Part shown: piece by piece, positions 38,407 through 47,248 of the stretch
Position numbering within the stretch: position 1 is the stretch's first letter
Layout of the letters: each line of letters opens with the position of its first letter
Origin: Halomonas sp. LR3S48
Lineage (GTDB): Bacteria > Pseudomonadota > Gammaproteobacteria > Pseudomonadales > Halomonadaceae
NCBI RefSeq assembly: GCF_025725665.1
Contig: NZ_CP107009.1
Location: 4,092,001 to 4,156,000 of the forward strand
Reading direction: 5' to 3'
Length of the DNA stretch: 64,000 bases
Position numbers and translations under genes: made by a program
Notes under the pieces: model-generated
What the model was told of the DNA's origin: nothing
What the model saw: only the letters and a program-made list of their open reading frames with translations
The model's database searches: none

Positions 38407-40743
38407 TCAGCCGACTTGCCACCACTCTGGCAGCAGCCGTCTCACGTCCCGACGCTGGAAGCGATCGTCCATCAGCACCAGGGTGCCACGGTCCTTGGGG
38501 CTGCGGATGACCCTTCCGGCTGCCTGTATCACCTTGATCAGCCCCGGAATGCGATAGGCATAGGCATCGCCATTGCCGAACCGCGCCTGCAACCTGGCCT
38601 TGAGGGTTTCGTTGAAGGGATCGAACGGCGGCAAGCCAAGGGTGGCAATGAAGGCACCGACCAACCGCTCGCCGGGCAGGTCGATGCCCTCGCCGAAGGC
38701 CCCGCCCAGCACCGCAAAGCCGATGCCCTGCCCGCCCGCCTGGAAGCGCGCCAGGAAGGCGTCGCGCTCGGCTTCACTCATGCCGCGAGTCTGGCTCCAG
38801 CGGGACAGCTCGGGGTGAAGCCGTGCCAGTCGCGCCTCTACAGCCTGCAGGTAGGCGAAACTGCTGAAGAAGGCGAGATAAAGCCCAGGTCGACGCTGGT
38901 ACTGCCCGGCCAGCTCGGCAACGATGGGATCGAGCGAGGCCTCGCGATCGCGCAGGCGCGTCGAGATGCCGCCCTGAATGCGCACCTCGAGCTGGTCGGC
39001 CCGGAACGGCGAGGCAACCGACTGCCATACGCTATCGCCAGGTAGGCCCAGCAGATCGTGGTGGTAATGGGCGGGGGACAGGGTGGCGGAGAACAGCACG
39101 CTGCTGTGTGCCTGGGCGAAGCGCGGCGCAAGGAAGTCCGCCGGGATCAGGTTACGCAGCCCCAGGATCGCATGGCCGCGGCCGTGCCGGGTGAGATCAC
39201 ACAGCGAATGCTCGCCGAACGAATCGGCCAGGCGTATGAATGCCTGGACTTCGAACAGCCGCTCCTGCAAGGCCGGCTCGGCATCGCCTGGATGCTCTGC
39301 CAGATAGTCGGTGATGGCTGCCGCCGCCCGCTGCATGGCGCCAACGAGCCGCTCGGGCAGGTCTTCCAGGACCCGATAGGTGGGCCGCCCCGCCTGCCCC
39401 TCGTCGGCTCCGCCCTGCTCGCGCACCATCTCCTGCCACTGACGTACCAGCCGCCCGAGAGGTTTGACCAACGGCGCCGGAGCACTACGGTGCAGCTGGC
39501 TGAAAGCGCGCTGGTCCAGCTCGATGCTGTACATGCCGCGGGCGCGCTCCACCAGGTTGTGCGCCTCGTCCACCAGCAGCGCCAGGCGCCAGGCATTGGC
39601 CTGGGCCAGGCCGTGCAGCAGCGCGGAGGCATCGAAGTAGTGGTTGACGTCACCCACGCAGACATCGCTCCAGCGCGCCAGCTCCTGCCCCAGGTAGTAG
39701 GGGCAGACACGGTACTCGAGCGCCACTTCACGCAGCGCCTCGCGGCCGAGCCAGCCGCGTGTCACCGCGGCCTGGCGCGCCGCCGGCAGCCTGTCGTAGA
39801 AGCCGGCGGCCAGCGGACAGGCATCGCCATGACACGCCTTGTCGGGGTGCTCACAGGCTTTGTTGCGAGCCACCAGCTCCAGCACTCGCAGAGGAAGCCG
39901 TCCCCCGCCACTCTCCTCCGGGTTCTGGTCTCTGCTCTCTCCTTCAGCCCCCAGCCGGGCCAGGGAGTCCAGCGCCAGGCGCCGACCCGGCGTTTTCATG
40001 GTCAGGAAGGCGAGTCGGTCGATGCCTTGGCGTGGCATCGCCTTGAGGGTGGGAAACAGCGTGGCCACGGTCTTGCCGATGCCCGTAGGTGCCTGTGCCA
40101 GCAGGCAGCGCCCGGTGGCTGCCGCCTTGTAGACGCCCTCGGCCAGCTCGCGCTGCCCGGGGCGAAACTCGGCGTGGGGGAAGACGAGGCCGGCCAGCGC
40201 GGCATCGCGCGCCTGGCGATGGGCCCGCTCCTGCTCGGCCCAGCCCAGGAAGCGCTCGCATTGAGCTTCGAAGAAGGCGGTGAGTTCGCCGGCGCTGGCC
40301 TCCTCGGTCAACAGTGTCTCGCGCTCGCTGGCGATGTCCAGATAGACCAGCGCCAGGGTCAGCGACTCGAGCCCCCGTTCCGCACACAGCAGCGCTCCGT
40401 AGACCCTGGCCTGAGCCCAGTGCAGGGCGCGCTGATTGGCGGCCATGCGCGACAGGTCGCCACGATGGGTCTTGATCTCCTCGAGGCGGTTCAAGGCAGG
40501 ATCGAAGCCGTCTGCCCGGCCACTGACGGCGAGGCCGCGATAGCGCCCACTCAGCGCAATCTCGCTTTCATAGCCGTCGCCACGCCGTCCGGTTACCAGG
40601 ACATGGCCGGCCATGCCCTCGCGGGCGCTGGGAGAGGGTGTGAAACGATGGTCGAGATCGCCTTCCCGAGCGGTGAAATCGCATAGCGCCCGTACGGCGA
40701 CCCGGTAGAGCGGCGTTTCGGCACTCTTCACGGCATCACTCAT
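38407..40743 (-). CDS. PD-(D/E)XK nuclease / Fe-S XPD-DinG-type helicase fusion
   Basis: A 778-aa two-part DNA enzyme. Residues about 60-120 carry a RecB/Cas4-like nuclease core: GRADG (D78), LEEIK (E89, K91) and QARVY (Q111, Y115). The helicase part has Walker A APTGIGKT (218-225), four cysteines in the XPD-type Fe-S position (C297, C304, C309, C347), VDEAH (391-395) and motif VI QAAGRVIRSPKDRG. Such enzymes unwind 5'-to-3' in the XPD/DinG family. It overlaps the FAN1 gene by 4 bp. A joint role in crosslink or branched-DNA repair is inferred from context. Confidence 0.9.
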   Translation of the reverse strand: MSDAVKSAETPLYRVAVRALCDFTAREGDLDHRFTPSPSAREGMAGHVLVTGRRGDGYESEIALSGRYRGLAVSGRADGFDPALNRLEEIKTHRGDLSRMAANQRALHWAQARVYGALLCAERGLESLTLALVYLDIASERETLLTEEASAGELTAFFEAQCERFLGWAEQERAHRQARDAALAGLVFPHAEFRPGQRELAEGVYKAAATGRCLLAQAPTGIGKTVATLFPTLKAMPRQGIDRLAFLTMKTPGRRLALDSLARLGAEGESRDQNPEESGGGRLPLRVLELVARNKACEHPDKACHGDACPLAAGFYDRLPAARQAAVTRGWLGREALREVALEYRVCPYYLGQELARWSDVCVGDVNHYFDASALLHGLAQANAWRLALLVDEAHNLVERARGMYSIELDQRAFSQLHRSAPAPLVKPLGRLVRQWQEMVREQGGADEGQAGRPTYRVLEDLPERLVGAMQRAAAAITDYLAEHPGDAEPALQERLFEVQAFIRLADSFGEHSLCDLTRHGRGHAILGLRNLIPADFLAPRFAQAHSSVLFSATLSPAHYHHDLLGLPGDSVWQSVASPFRADQLEVRIQGGISTRLRDREASLDPIVAELAGQYQRRPGLYLAFFSSFAYLQAVEARLARLHPELSRWSQTRGMSEAERDAFLARFQAGGQGIGFAVLGGAFGEGIDLPGERLVGAFIATLGLPPFDPFNETLKARLQARFGNGDAYAYRIPGLIKVIQAAGRVIRSPKDRGTLVLMDDRFQRRDVRRLLPEWWQVG

Positions 40744-42470
40744 GGCACCGCATCCTGTTGCCAGGCCACGTGGCAGACCACGGCCTCAATGCCTTGGGCC
40801 TCGAAGAACGCCAGCCAGCGGCGCTGGTTATCCTGCAGCCTGTCGCCCGGTCCCTTGACCTCGATCAGCCGATAACGAGGCTCAGCGCCGTCTGCTCCGG
40901 GCAGGAATTGGATCAGGTCGGGCAGACCGGCGCGGTTGGCCTTGAGGTCGGTCAACAGGCGCTCGAAGCAGGCCCGCAGGTGCACAGCAGGAATGCAGAC
41001 GAGCGCTTGCTCAATCAGCGCCTCATCGAGCCCCTCCCAGTACACGAAGGGCGATACCACTCCATGCTTGTCATGCCAGACGCGCCAAATGGCCTCACCG
41101 TGAGTTCCCTCATCGAGCCGGGCCAGGCAGGCCGCGAACCGCTCGCGGCGGCGAGCCACGAAGTCGTCTCGATAGAGATCCGCCGGCCCGCTGTGGAAGG
41201 GGTGGAAGAAGGACCCGGGCAGTGGCGTAAACAGCGCCGGCCAGCAGAGCAGGCCGAACAGGCCGGTCACGAGGGCGTTCTCGACGTAGCGCACAGGCGC
41301 TTCGGGGCGGCTCAGGTGCTCGGCTACGGCCTGCTCGACGCTCGGCGTGGCAGGACGCGGCAGGCTAAGGTCCATCCGCCGTGGCACGATTTCGGGTTCG
41401 TGACTTGGTGGCGCCAACCCCAACCGGCGACAGAGCCTGGGCATCAGCCGTGCCAATGCCTGGGCCTCCTGCTCGCTGGCAGAAGACGTCCAAGCGTGAG
41501 TCGCCAAGGTATGGGCTTGGCGGTATTCGCCCAATCGCTCCAGCAGCCGCAGGCGGCGAATGCGCGCCTCCACCTGACCGCCTGGCTCCTCACCGCTTTC
41601 GCCATAGAGCGCCAACGCCAGCGCCTCCTGTCCGGCCCGCTCGGCGGCGTGGCCCAGGCGAAACAGCAGCCGGCCCCGCCGCTGCGCCAACCAGGCGTTG
41701 TCTTCCGCGACTGTCGGCACGTCGGCGACCAGCCGCTCGGGTGGCTCGCCCGTCTCGAGGCGCTCGCGCAGCCTGTGCAGGGTCAGGTAGGCATCCACCT
41801 CCTCGCGGCGGTGAAAGGCGCGCGAGCCCGGCGTCAACTCGACCCGCTCGAAGCGCTGCAGGCCGAGCTCCGTGAGCACGAACTCGGCCCAGTCCTGATG
41901 CAGGTTGCCGAAGAACATCAGTCGCAGCCGATCGCACCATGGCATCACGGCCAAGCGCACGATGCGTACTCCTGCCAGCGCTGCGTCGGCCTCGGGCCAC
42001 CACTCGGACAAGCGCTTGGCCTGGCTCTCCTGCGCCAGCAGCGCCTCGCCCAGCGCGGTCTTGCTCGCCTTGGGCGAAAGCCCTGCGGCGGCGATCTCCT
42101 CCGCCAGCGCCCGGCGCAGTTCGTCCAGGCGCAGCAGGCGGAACAGCTCGTCAAGCGCCAGTGCCGGGTTCGCGTCGACCCAACCGGCCTCGACGAGCGG
42201 AGCCATCGCGCGCTGGGTATCACCGATCTCGGCATAGGCGAGTTTGTCGCTGCGAAAGAGCTCGCCCTTGCGCATCACCATGCGGACCAGCAGCGCCTGG
42301 GATGGCTGTGGCATGGCTTCGAAGTTCTCAACGAAACCCTGCTCCGCCGCGGTCAGCAGTTCACCGTGACGCTCGCACACCCAGCCGAGGACGAAGCGGA
42401 AATTCGCCAAATAGTAGAGCGGATCGTCGAGCGAGGCGGTGACGGGAGCAGTGCCTGGAATACTGTTCAT
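40740..42470 (-). CDS. FAN1-type VRR-NUC structure-specific nuclease
   Basis: A 576-aa homologue of FAN1. The C-terminal VRR-NUC domain is intact: ENALVTGLFGLLCW (E397), GLPDLIQF (D518), IEVKGPGDRLQDNQRRWL (E537, K539, Q548). The N-terminal and middle regions (about 20-350) are helical, as in the SAP and TPR parts of FAN1. Family members cut 5'-flaps and digest past interstrand crosslinks in steps; P. aeruginosa FAN1 is the characterised bacterial case. The downstream helicase start overlaps the stop (ATGA), so the pair is translationally coupled. Confidence 0.9.
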   Translation of the reverse strand: MNSIPGTAPVTASLDDPLYYLANFRFVLGWVCERHGELLTAAEQGFVENFEAMPQPSQALLVRMVMRKGELFRSDKLAYAEIGDTQRAMAPLVEAGWVDANPALALDELFRLLRLDELRRALAEEIAAAGLSPKASKTALGEALLAQESQAKRLSEWWPEADAALAGVRIVRLAVMPWCDRLRLMFFGNLHQDWAEFVLTELGLQRFERVELTPGSRAFHRREEVDAYLTLHRLRERLETGEPPERLVADVPTVAEDNAWLAQRRGRLLFRLGHAAERAGQEALALALYGESGEEPGGQVEARIRRLRLLERLGEYRQAHTLATHAWTSSASEQEAQALARLMPRLCRRLGLAPPSHEPEIVPRRMDLSLPRPATPSVEQAVAEHLSRPEAPVRYVENALVTGLFGLLCWPALFTPLPGSFFHPFHSGPADLYRDDFVARRRERFAACLARLDEGTHGEAIWRVWHDKHGVVSPFVYWEGLDEALIEQALVCIPAVHLRACFERLLTDLKANRAGLPDLIQFLPGADGAEPRYRLIEVKGPGDRLQDNQRRWLAFFEAQGIEAVVCHVAWQQDAVP

Positions 42471-42513
42471 GCATCCATGATATCAGCCCTGCGGCGCCTC
42501 GCCATCCTTGTGT

Positions 42514-43554
42514 TCAGCGCAGGCCTGCGGCGAGTGCGCGCACCACCTCGGAAGCCGATATTTCACGGCAGGCGGTGGCGTTCTGCCCCGCCCACAGCGG
42601 CGAGAAATCGGCGCTGCCGGCCGCCTCGGCAGCACTGCGCAACGGCGCAATGGCGGCGGTGGCCAGAGGGAAGGCCGGCGCCACATTGCTGAGCGGGCCG
42701 AGCTCGCGCATCAGCCGGGTGACAATCCCACGGGCCGGTCGCCCGGTGTAGAGGTTGGTCAGCGCCGTATGTCGCGCCGCTTCGCTCTGCAGCGCCTGGC
42801 GATGCAGTGTCGAGGTGGTGGCTTCCGGGCAGCACAAAAAAGCAGTGCCGACCTGAACGGCCGATGCGCCGAGGGTCAGGGCGGCCGCCACGCCACGCGC
42901 ATCGGCAATACCCCCGGCGGCGATCACAGGCAGGGAGATGGCCTCCACGACCTGCGGCAGCAGGGCGAAGGTACCGAGCTGGGTGCTGATATCTTCGCTG
43001 AGGAACATGCCGCGGTGGCCACCCGCTTCCATGCCCTGGGCGATCACCGCGTCGGCGCCGTGCGCCTCGAGCCAGCGCGCCTCCTCGACCGTAGTGGCGG
43101 ACGACAGTACCAGCGCCCCCCAGCCCTTGACCCGCTCGACCAGCGACGGCTCGGGCAGGCCAAAGTGGAAGCTGACCACCTCGGGGCGGAAGGGTTCGAG
43201 GGCGTCACAGGCCTGATGATCGAACGGGCGGCGCCCGGCCCCCGCCGGCACGCTGTCGATGTCGAGGCCGTACTCGGCGTAATAGGGCGCCAATGCCCGG
43301 TGCCAGCGCGTCAGCCGCGCCTCGTCCGGCGTCGGTGGAGCATGGCAGAAGAAGTTGACGTTGATCGGCCGTGCCGTCGCCCCGCGGATGCGCTGTAGCT
43401 CGGCCGCCATGGCCTCGGGCGAGAGCATGGCGCAGGGCAAGGCCCCAAGGCCGCCCGCCTCGCTGACGGCCGCGGTCAGTTCGCCTCCCTGCACCCCGGC
43501 CATGGGTGCTTGCAGGATGGCAAGCTCGATACCGATCTGGCGAGTCAGGCTCAT
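42514..43554 (-). CDS. Nitronate monooxygenase (2-nitropropane dioxygenase family)
   Basis: FMN enzyme that oxidises nitronates such as propionate-3-nitronate to aldehydes. The product is 346 aa with a TIM-barrel. It starts MSLTRQIGIELAILQAPMAG; the ILQAPMAG motif, the catalytic-histidine segment EAGGHRGMF and the phosphate-binding VIAAGGIADARG and GTAFL segments are present. Its ATG overlaps the YihY stop by 4 bp and has a GGGAGA site, which fixes the start. Substrate is not predictable within the family. Confidence 0.88.
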   Translation of the reverse strand: MSLTRQIGIELAILQAPMAGVQGGELTAAVSEAGGLGALPCAMLSPEAMAAELQRIRGATARPINVNFFCHAPPTPDEARLTRWHRALAPYYAEYGLDIDSVPAGAGRRPFDHQACDALEPFRPEVVSFHFGLPEPSLVERVKGWGALVLSSATTVEEARWLEAHGADAVIAQGMEAGGHRGMFLSEDISTQLGTFALLPQVVEAISLPVIAAGGIADARGVAAALTLGASAVQVGTAFLCCPEATTSTLHRQALQSEAARHTALTNLYTGRPARGIVTRLMRELGPLSNVAPAFPLATAAIAPLRSAAEAAGSADFSPLWAGQNATACREISASEVVRALAAGLR

Positions 43555-44537
43555 GAATCTTCTCCCTCTTGTCGTTTGCGCTGCCACGGCCGCTTCGGCC
43601 CCAGGGTATCGGCGGCATAGGCGCCTCGCTCGCCCATGGGCCGGGGCTCGCCCACCGTGGTGTCGCGTCGGGTCTGGCGTTCCATTTCAGCGTTGATCTC
43701 GGCACCGAGCAATACGACGAACGAGGAGAGCCAGAACCACAACATCAATACCACGACGGCTCCCAGGGATCCGTACAGCTCGTCCATATCGGTGAACTTG
43801 CCGACATAGAGCGACAGGCCGCCAGAGCCGAGCAGCCACAGCAGCGTCGCCACCACCGTACCCACGCTAACCCACTCCCAGCGCGGCGAACTGCGATAGG
43901 GGCCGAAGCGATAGAGCATGGCAATCACGAACATCATCATCAACAGCAGGGCCGGCCAGCGCAGCCAGGTGATCAGCGTGACGAGAGGCCCCTCCAGGAT
44001 GAGCCAACCGACAGCTATGGGGTACAGGGCCACGAACACGGTGCCCGTCAGCGACATCACGATCAGCCCGAAGGTCAAGGCGGCCGTCACCAGCATGCGC
44101 TGCACCAGGCCGCGCCGGTCTACCTCGCCATAGACCACGTTGAGCCCCACCATCAGGCCGATCACGCCCCTAGAGGCTAGAAGCAATGCCACGGCCAGGC
44201 CGAACAGGGCCGTCAGGCTCAGGCCGGTACCGGTGTTTTCACTGACCGCCCGGGCCCGTTCACTGATCAGCCGAGCGCCTCCCGGCGGCATGTAGCGACT
44301 CAGTTCGCCGATCTGACTGGCCATTTCGAGCGGATCGAAGGCCAGCGCCCACAGCGAGATGACCGCGCCAATCGCCGGGAAGAGCGACAGCAGCGCATAG
44401 AAAGCGATAGCCGCGGCCAGCATGCTGACCCGATCCTCCGCCAACTGCTCCTTGACCCGCCAGAAGACGTCCAACCACCCCGGGCCGGATATCTGGTTCG
44501 GATTCTCGGCTCGCCTGCCTCGCCAGACCTTCTTCAT
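43551..44537 (-). CDS. YihY/BrkB-family inner membrane protein
   Basis: A 328-aa protein with six hydrophobic segments and the family signature from DRVSMLAAAIAFYALLSLFP onwards; YGSLGAVVVLMLWFWLSSFV lies near the C-terminus. The family is annotated YihY or BrkB; earlier claims of RNase BN activity concern another protein. Role unproven (envelope or transport suggested). It ends in a charged cytoplasmic tail and is coupled to the nitronate monooxygenase gene. Confidence 0.88.
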   Translation of the reverse strand: MKKVWRGRRAENPNQISGPGWLDVFWRVKEQLAEDRVSMLAAAIAFYALLSLFPAIGAVISLWALAFDPLEMASQIGELSRYMPPGGARLISERARAVSENTGTGLSLTALFGLAVALLLASRGVIGLMVGLNVVYGEVDRRGLVQRMLVTAALTFGLIVMSLTGTVFVALYPIAVGWLILEGPLVTLITWLRWPALLLMMMFVIAMLYRFGPYRSSPRWEWVSVGTVVATLLWLLGSGGLSLYVGKFTDMDELYGSLGAVVVLMLWFWLSSFVVLLGAEINAEMERQTRRDTTVGEPRPMGERGAYAADTLGPKRPWQRKRQEGEDS

Positions 44538-44563
44538 GCGCTCCTCAGGATTGCGGCTCGGGC

Positions 44564-45091
44564 TCAGGGCTTCTGCGCCGGGCGCAGGACCATGCGGGCA
44601 TCCCGTATCTCGATGTCGAACCGATTCAAGAAGCTCATGCCCAGCAGGGCCACGTCGCCCTCGAGCCCCGGACTGATGGAGCCACGCACCTCAGCGGCGC
44701 TGAAGCCTCCCAGGCTGACTTCATCGAGCCATGTGAGGTCGCCGCGCACACGTCCGTTGGCGGTGTTGAACCAGGCGGAACCCGCGCGCTCCAACTCCAG
44801 CCGTTCGGCTAGACCAGCGGACACGGCCACGTATGTAGCGCCGGTATCGAGCAGGAACTCGACCGGCTCGCCGTTGATGCGTCCGGTGGCGATGAAATGT
44901 CCCGAACGGTTGCGTTCGAGCACGATCGATTCTTCCGCTCCGACCACGGCATTGACCAGGTGGGCGTTGGGATTGCGCTGGGTCTCGAGGAAGCCGTGGA
45001 ACCACCAACTGCCGAAGCCGATGAACGCCACCCAGAACAGCAGCATCATGCCCATTCCGGCGCGCCGGATAGAACCGCATTCTCGCTGCAT
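44564..45091 (-). CDS. Membrane-anchored retropepsin-like aspartic protease
   Basis: A 175-aa protein of the TIGR02281 type. One N-terminal membrane helix (MGMMLLFWVAFIGFGSWW) is followed by a periplasmic retroviral-protease-like domain with the active-site motif EFLLDTGATYVAVS and the second conserved segment ALLGMSFLNRFDIEI. As in the family it would act as a homodimer. The start at 45091 has a GGAG site. The gene is 26 bp upstream of the YihY gene and divergent from the MetX-like gene. Substrate unknown. Confidence 0.85.
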   Translation of the reverse strand: MQRECGSIRRAGMGMMLLFWVAFIGFGSWWFHGFLETQRNPNAHLVNAVVGAEESIVLERNRSGHFIATGRINGEPVEFLLDTGATYVAVSAGLAERLELERAGSAWFNTANGRVRGDLTWLDEVSLGGFSAAEVRGSISPGLEGDVALLGMSFLNRFDIEIRDARMVLRPAQKP

Positions 45092-45252
45092 CGACTCCAC
45101 CCCCCGATTGGCGCAGCCAATCCGCTTTGACACCCTCGAATCCGCTGTCTGTACTGGAGAGCGGTCAGTTTTCTTGGCCAGGCAACCCGAGGCAGGCGCC
45201 GGGCACCATCGCCTTTCGACAATATCGATTCGACAAGAACAAGGATAGCCAC

Positions 45253-46488
45253 ATGCCAGACAGCATCGAACATTCGACCGCTTTCGTCTTCCGTCATTCC
45301 CCAGCCGCTTCGGTACTGGCCGGAATCACCCTGGTCACCTCCCAGCTGCTGACCGGCATGCCAGTGGCGGCATGGGACGGGCTGGTGGAAAAGCAGGTCT
45401 TCGAGATGGAGGAGTACACCACCGTCGGCGGCGAGGCCATCGCCCCGGTACGCATCGGCTGGGAGGCCTATGGCGCGCTCAACGAAGAGAAGGACAACGT
45501 CATCCTGATCACCCACTTCTTCTCCGGCACCAGCCATGCCGCCGGCCGCTACGCGGAAGACGACGCCGCCTCTGGCTACTGGGACACCATCATCGGCCCG
45601 GGCAAGCCGCTGGATACCGACGAGTACTACATCATCGCCTCGGACACCCTGGTCAATCTCAACGCCCATGATCCCAACGTGACCACTACCGGGCCGGCAA
45701 CGACCAACTCCGAAACCGACGAGCCGTGGGGTACCGACTTCCCGCTGGTCACCATTCGCGATTTCGTCGAGGTGCAGAAGGCCCTGCTCGAAAGCCAGGG
45801 TATCGAGCGCCTGCATGCGGTAATGGGAGCGTCGATGGGCGCGCTGCAGGCCTACGAATGGGCCAGCGCCTATCCCGAGCGCGTCGAACGACTGATCCCG
45901 GTGATCGGCGGCGGCGTTTCCGACCCGTGGCTGCTCGCCACCCTCAGCGCCTGGGGCGCGCCCATTCGCCTCGACGCCAACTGGAACCAGGGCGACTACT
46001 ACGACGGAGAACCGCCGCTGGATGGCCTGCGCGAATCGCTCAAGCTGGTGACGCTGAACGCCAATCACTGGCAGTGGGCCAACGAGACCTTCGACCGCAG
46101 CTGGGCCGACGAGGATGCCGACCCCGCCCGCGAACTCGACGCCCGCTACGCCATCGAGCGGACCCTGGACGACATCGCCGCTTCCCGCGCCGAACTGGCC
46201 GATGCCAACCACCTGCTCTACCTGGTGAAGGCCAACCAGGCGTTCATCACCGGCCATGGCGAAAGCCTCGAGGAGGGTCTGGCACGCATCGATGCCCCCA
46301 CCCTGATGCTCTACAGCGAAAACGACCTGGTCTTCGCCCCGCAGGGCGTACGCAAGACCGCCGAGCTGATCGAGGCCGACGGCACCGAGGTCGAACTGAT
46401 TACGCTGGATGGCAATCGCGGCCATCTCGACGGCGTGCTTGCCATCGACCAGGCCGGCGATCGCCTCCGCGCCTTTCTCGCCGAGTGA
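45253..46488 (+). CDS. Exported MetX-like alpha/beta hydrolase (E22-type)
   Basis: A 411-aa alpha/beta-hydrolase close in layout to homoserine O-acetyltransferase (MetX) but probably not biosynthetic. The first 40 residues form a likely signal peptide (hydrophobic ASVLAGITLVTSQLLTG, then MPVAA). The nucleophile elbow is GASMGALQAYEW (S194); acid and base are likely D358 (YSENDLVF) and H391 (GHLDG). The start at 45253 has an AAGGAT site; the in-frame start at 45127 is before the signal peptide. Acyl donor or ester substrate unknown. Confidence 0.85.
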   Translation: MPDSIEHSTAFVFRHSPAASVLAGITLVTSQLLTGMPVAAWDGLVEKQVFEMEEYTTVGGEAIAPVRIGWEAYGALNEEKDNVILITHFFSGTSHAAGRYAEDDAASGYWDTIIGPGKPLDTDEYYIIASDTLVNLNAHDPNVTTTGPATTNSETDEPWGTDFPLVTIRDFVEVQKALLESQGIERLHAVMGASMGALQAYEWASAYPERVERLIPVIGGGVSDPWLLATLSAWGAPIRLDANWNQGDYYDGEPPLDGLRESLKLVTLNANHWQWANETFDRSWADEDADPARELDARYAIERTLDDIAASRAELADANHLLYLVKANQAFITGHGESLEEGLARIDAPTLMLYSENDLVFAPQGVRKTAELIEADGTEVELITLDGNRGHLDGVLAIDQAGDRLRAFLAE

Positions 46489-46498
46489 GACGTCTTGG

Positions 46499-47248
46499 CT
46501 AGCCCGTCAGCGACCGCAGCAGCAGGTAGGCGCCCATGGTCAACAGGCCGCTGAGGAAGACGCGCCGAAAGGTCGCCTCGGAAAGCCGTTGGCGCAACCG
46601 CTGACCGAGCTGCATGCCGATGATGGCCGGTATCACTGCGCCCAAGGAGAGCAGCGCCAGCTCCACGCTGAGCAGGCGCTGTTCGCCCATGGAGACCCCC
46701 AGTGCCATGGTAGTCACCACGAACAATACCCCCATGGCCTGGATCAGCATGTCCCGCGGCAGGCCGAGAGACTGCAGATAGGCAACACCGGGAAACACCG
46801 AGGAGCCGGTCATACCGGTGAGCAGGCCGGTCAGGGCACCATTCACAGGAGCCGCATGACGGCCACGGCTGACCAGCTTGCCGAGGCCGAGGCTGAACAG
46901 CCCGGAAAGGGCATAGAAGGCGATCAATACACCTAGCAGGCCGGAAAGCCAGCGAACGTCGACCCTGGCCAACACGCCCACGCCCAGCCACACGGTCACC
47001 ACCGAGGCCAGCAGGAAGGGCCACAGGCGCCGCAGGATCTGCTGCAGATGGCCGCCCACAAGCGCCTGCCACACATTGGTGACAATGGTCGGCACCAACA
47101 GCAGCGCCATGGCAGACGGCAGCCCCACCGTGGCCGTGAGCAGGGCCAGCGACACCGTAGGCATACCCATGCCGACCACCCCCTTGACGAGGCCGGCGAC
47201 GACAAAGGTTGCCGCCACCAGTGCCAGCAGCAAGGGATCCAGGGTCAT
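46499..47248 (-). CDS. TauE/SafE-family anion exporter
   Basis: A 249-aa membrane protein with about seven to eight helices. The family's two half-repeats are visible, starting AATFVVAGLVKGVVGMGMPT and NGALTGLLTGMTGSSVFPGV. Members move sulfite, sulfoacetate or other organosulfur anions; substrate cannot be told here. It overlaps the upstream MFS gene by 4 bp, so the two membrane proteins are co-translated. Confidence 0.88.
   Translation of the reverse strand: MTLDPLLLALVAATFVVAGLVKGVVGMGMPTVSLALLTATVGLPSAMALLLVPTIVTNVWQALVGGHLQQILRRLWPFLLASVVTVWLGVGVLARVDVRWLSGLLGVLIAFYALSGLFSLGLGKLVSRGRHAAPVNGALTGLLTGMTGSSVFPGVAYLQSLGLPRDMLIQAMGVLFVVTTMALGVSMGEQRLLSVELALLSLGAVIPAIIGMQLGQRLRQRLSEATFRRVFLSGLLTMGAYLLLRSLTG

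Noticed and set aside
40758..42692. 644-codon plus-strand frame opposite FAN1
   Set aside because: A Gln/Arg/Ala-rich shadow; the minus-strand frame has intact catalytic motifs and a coupled downstream gene.
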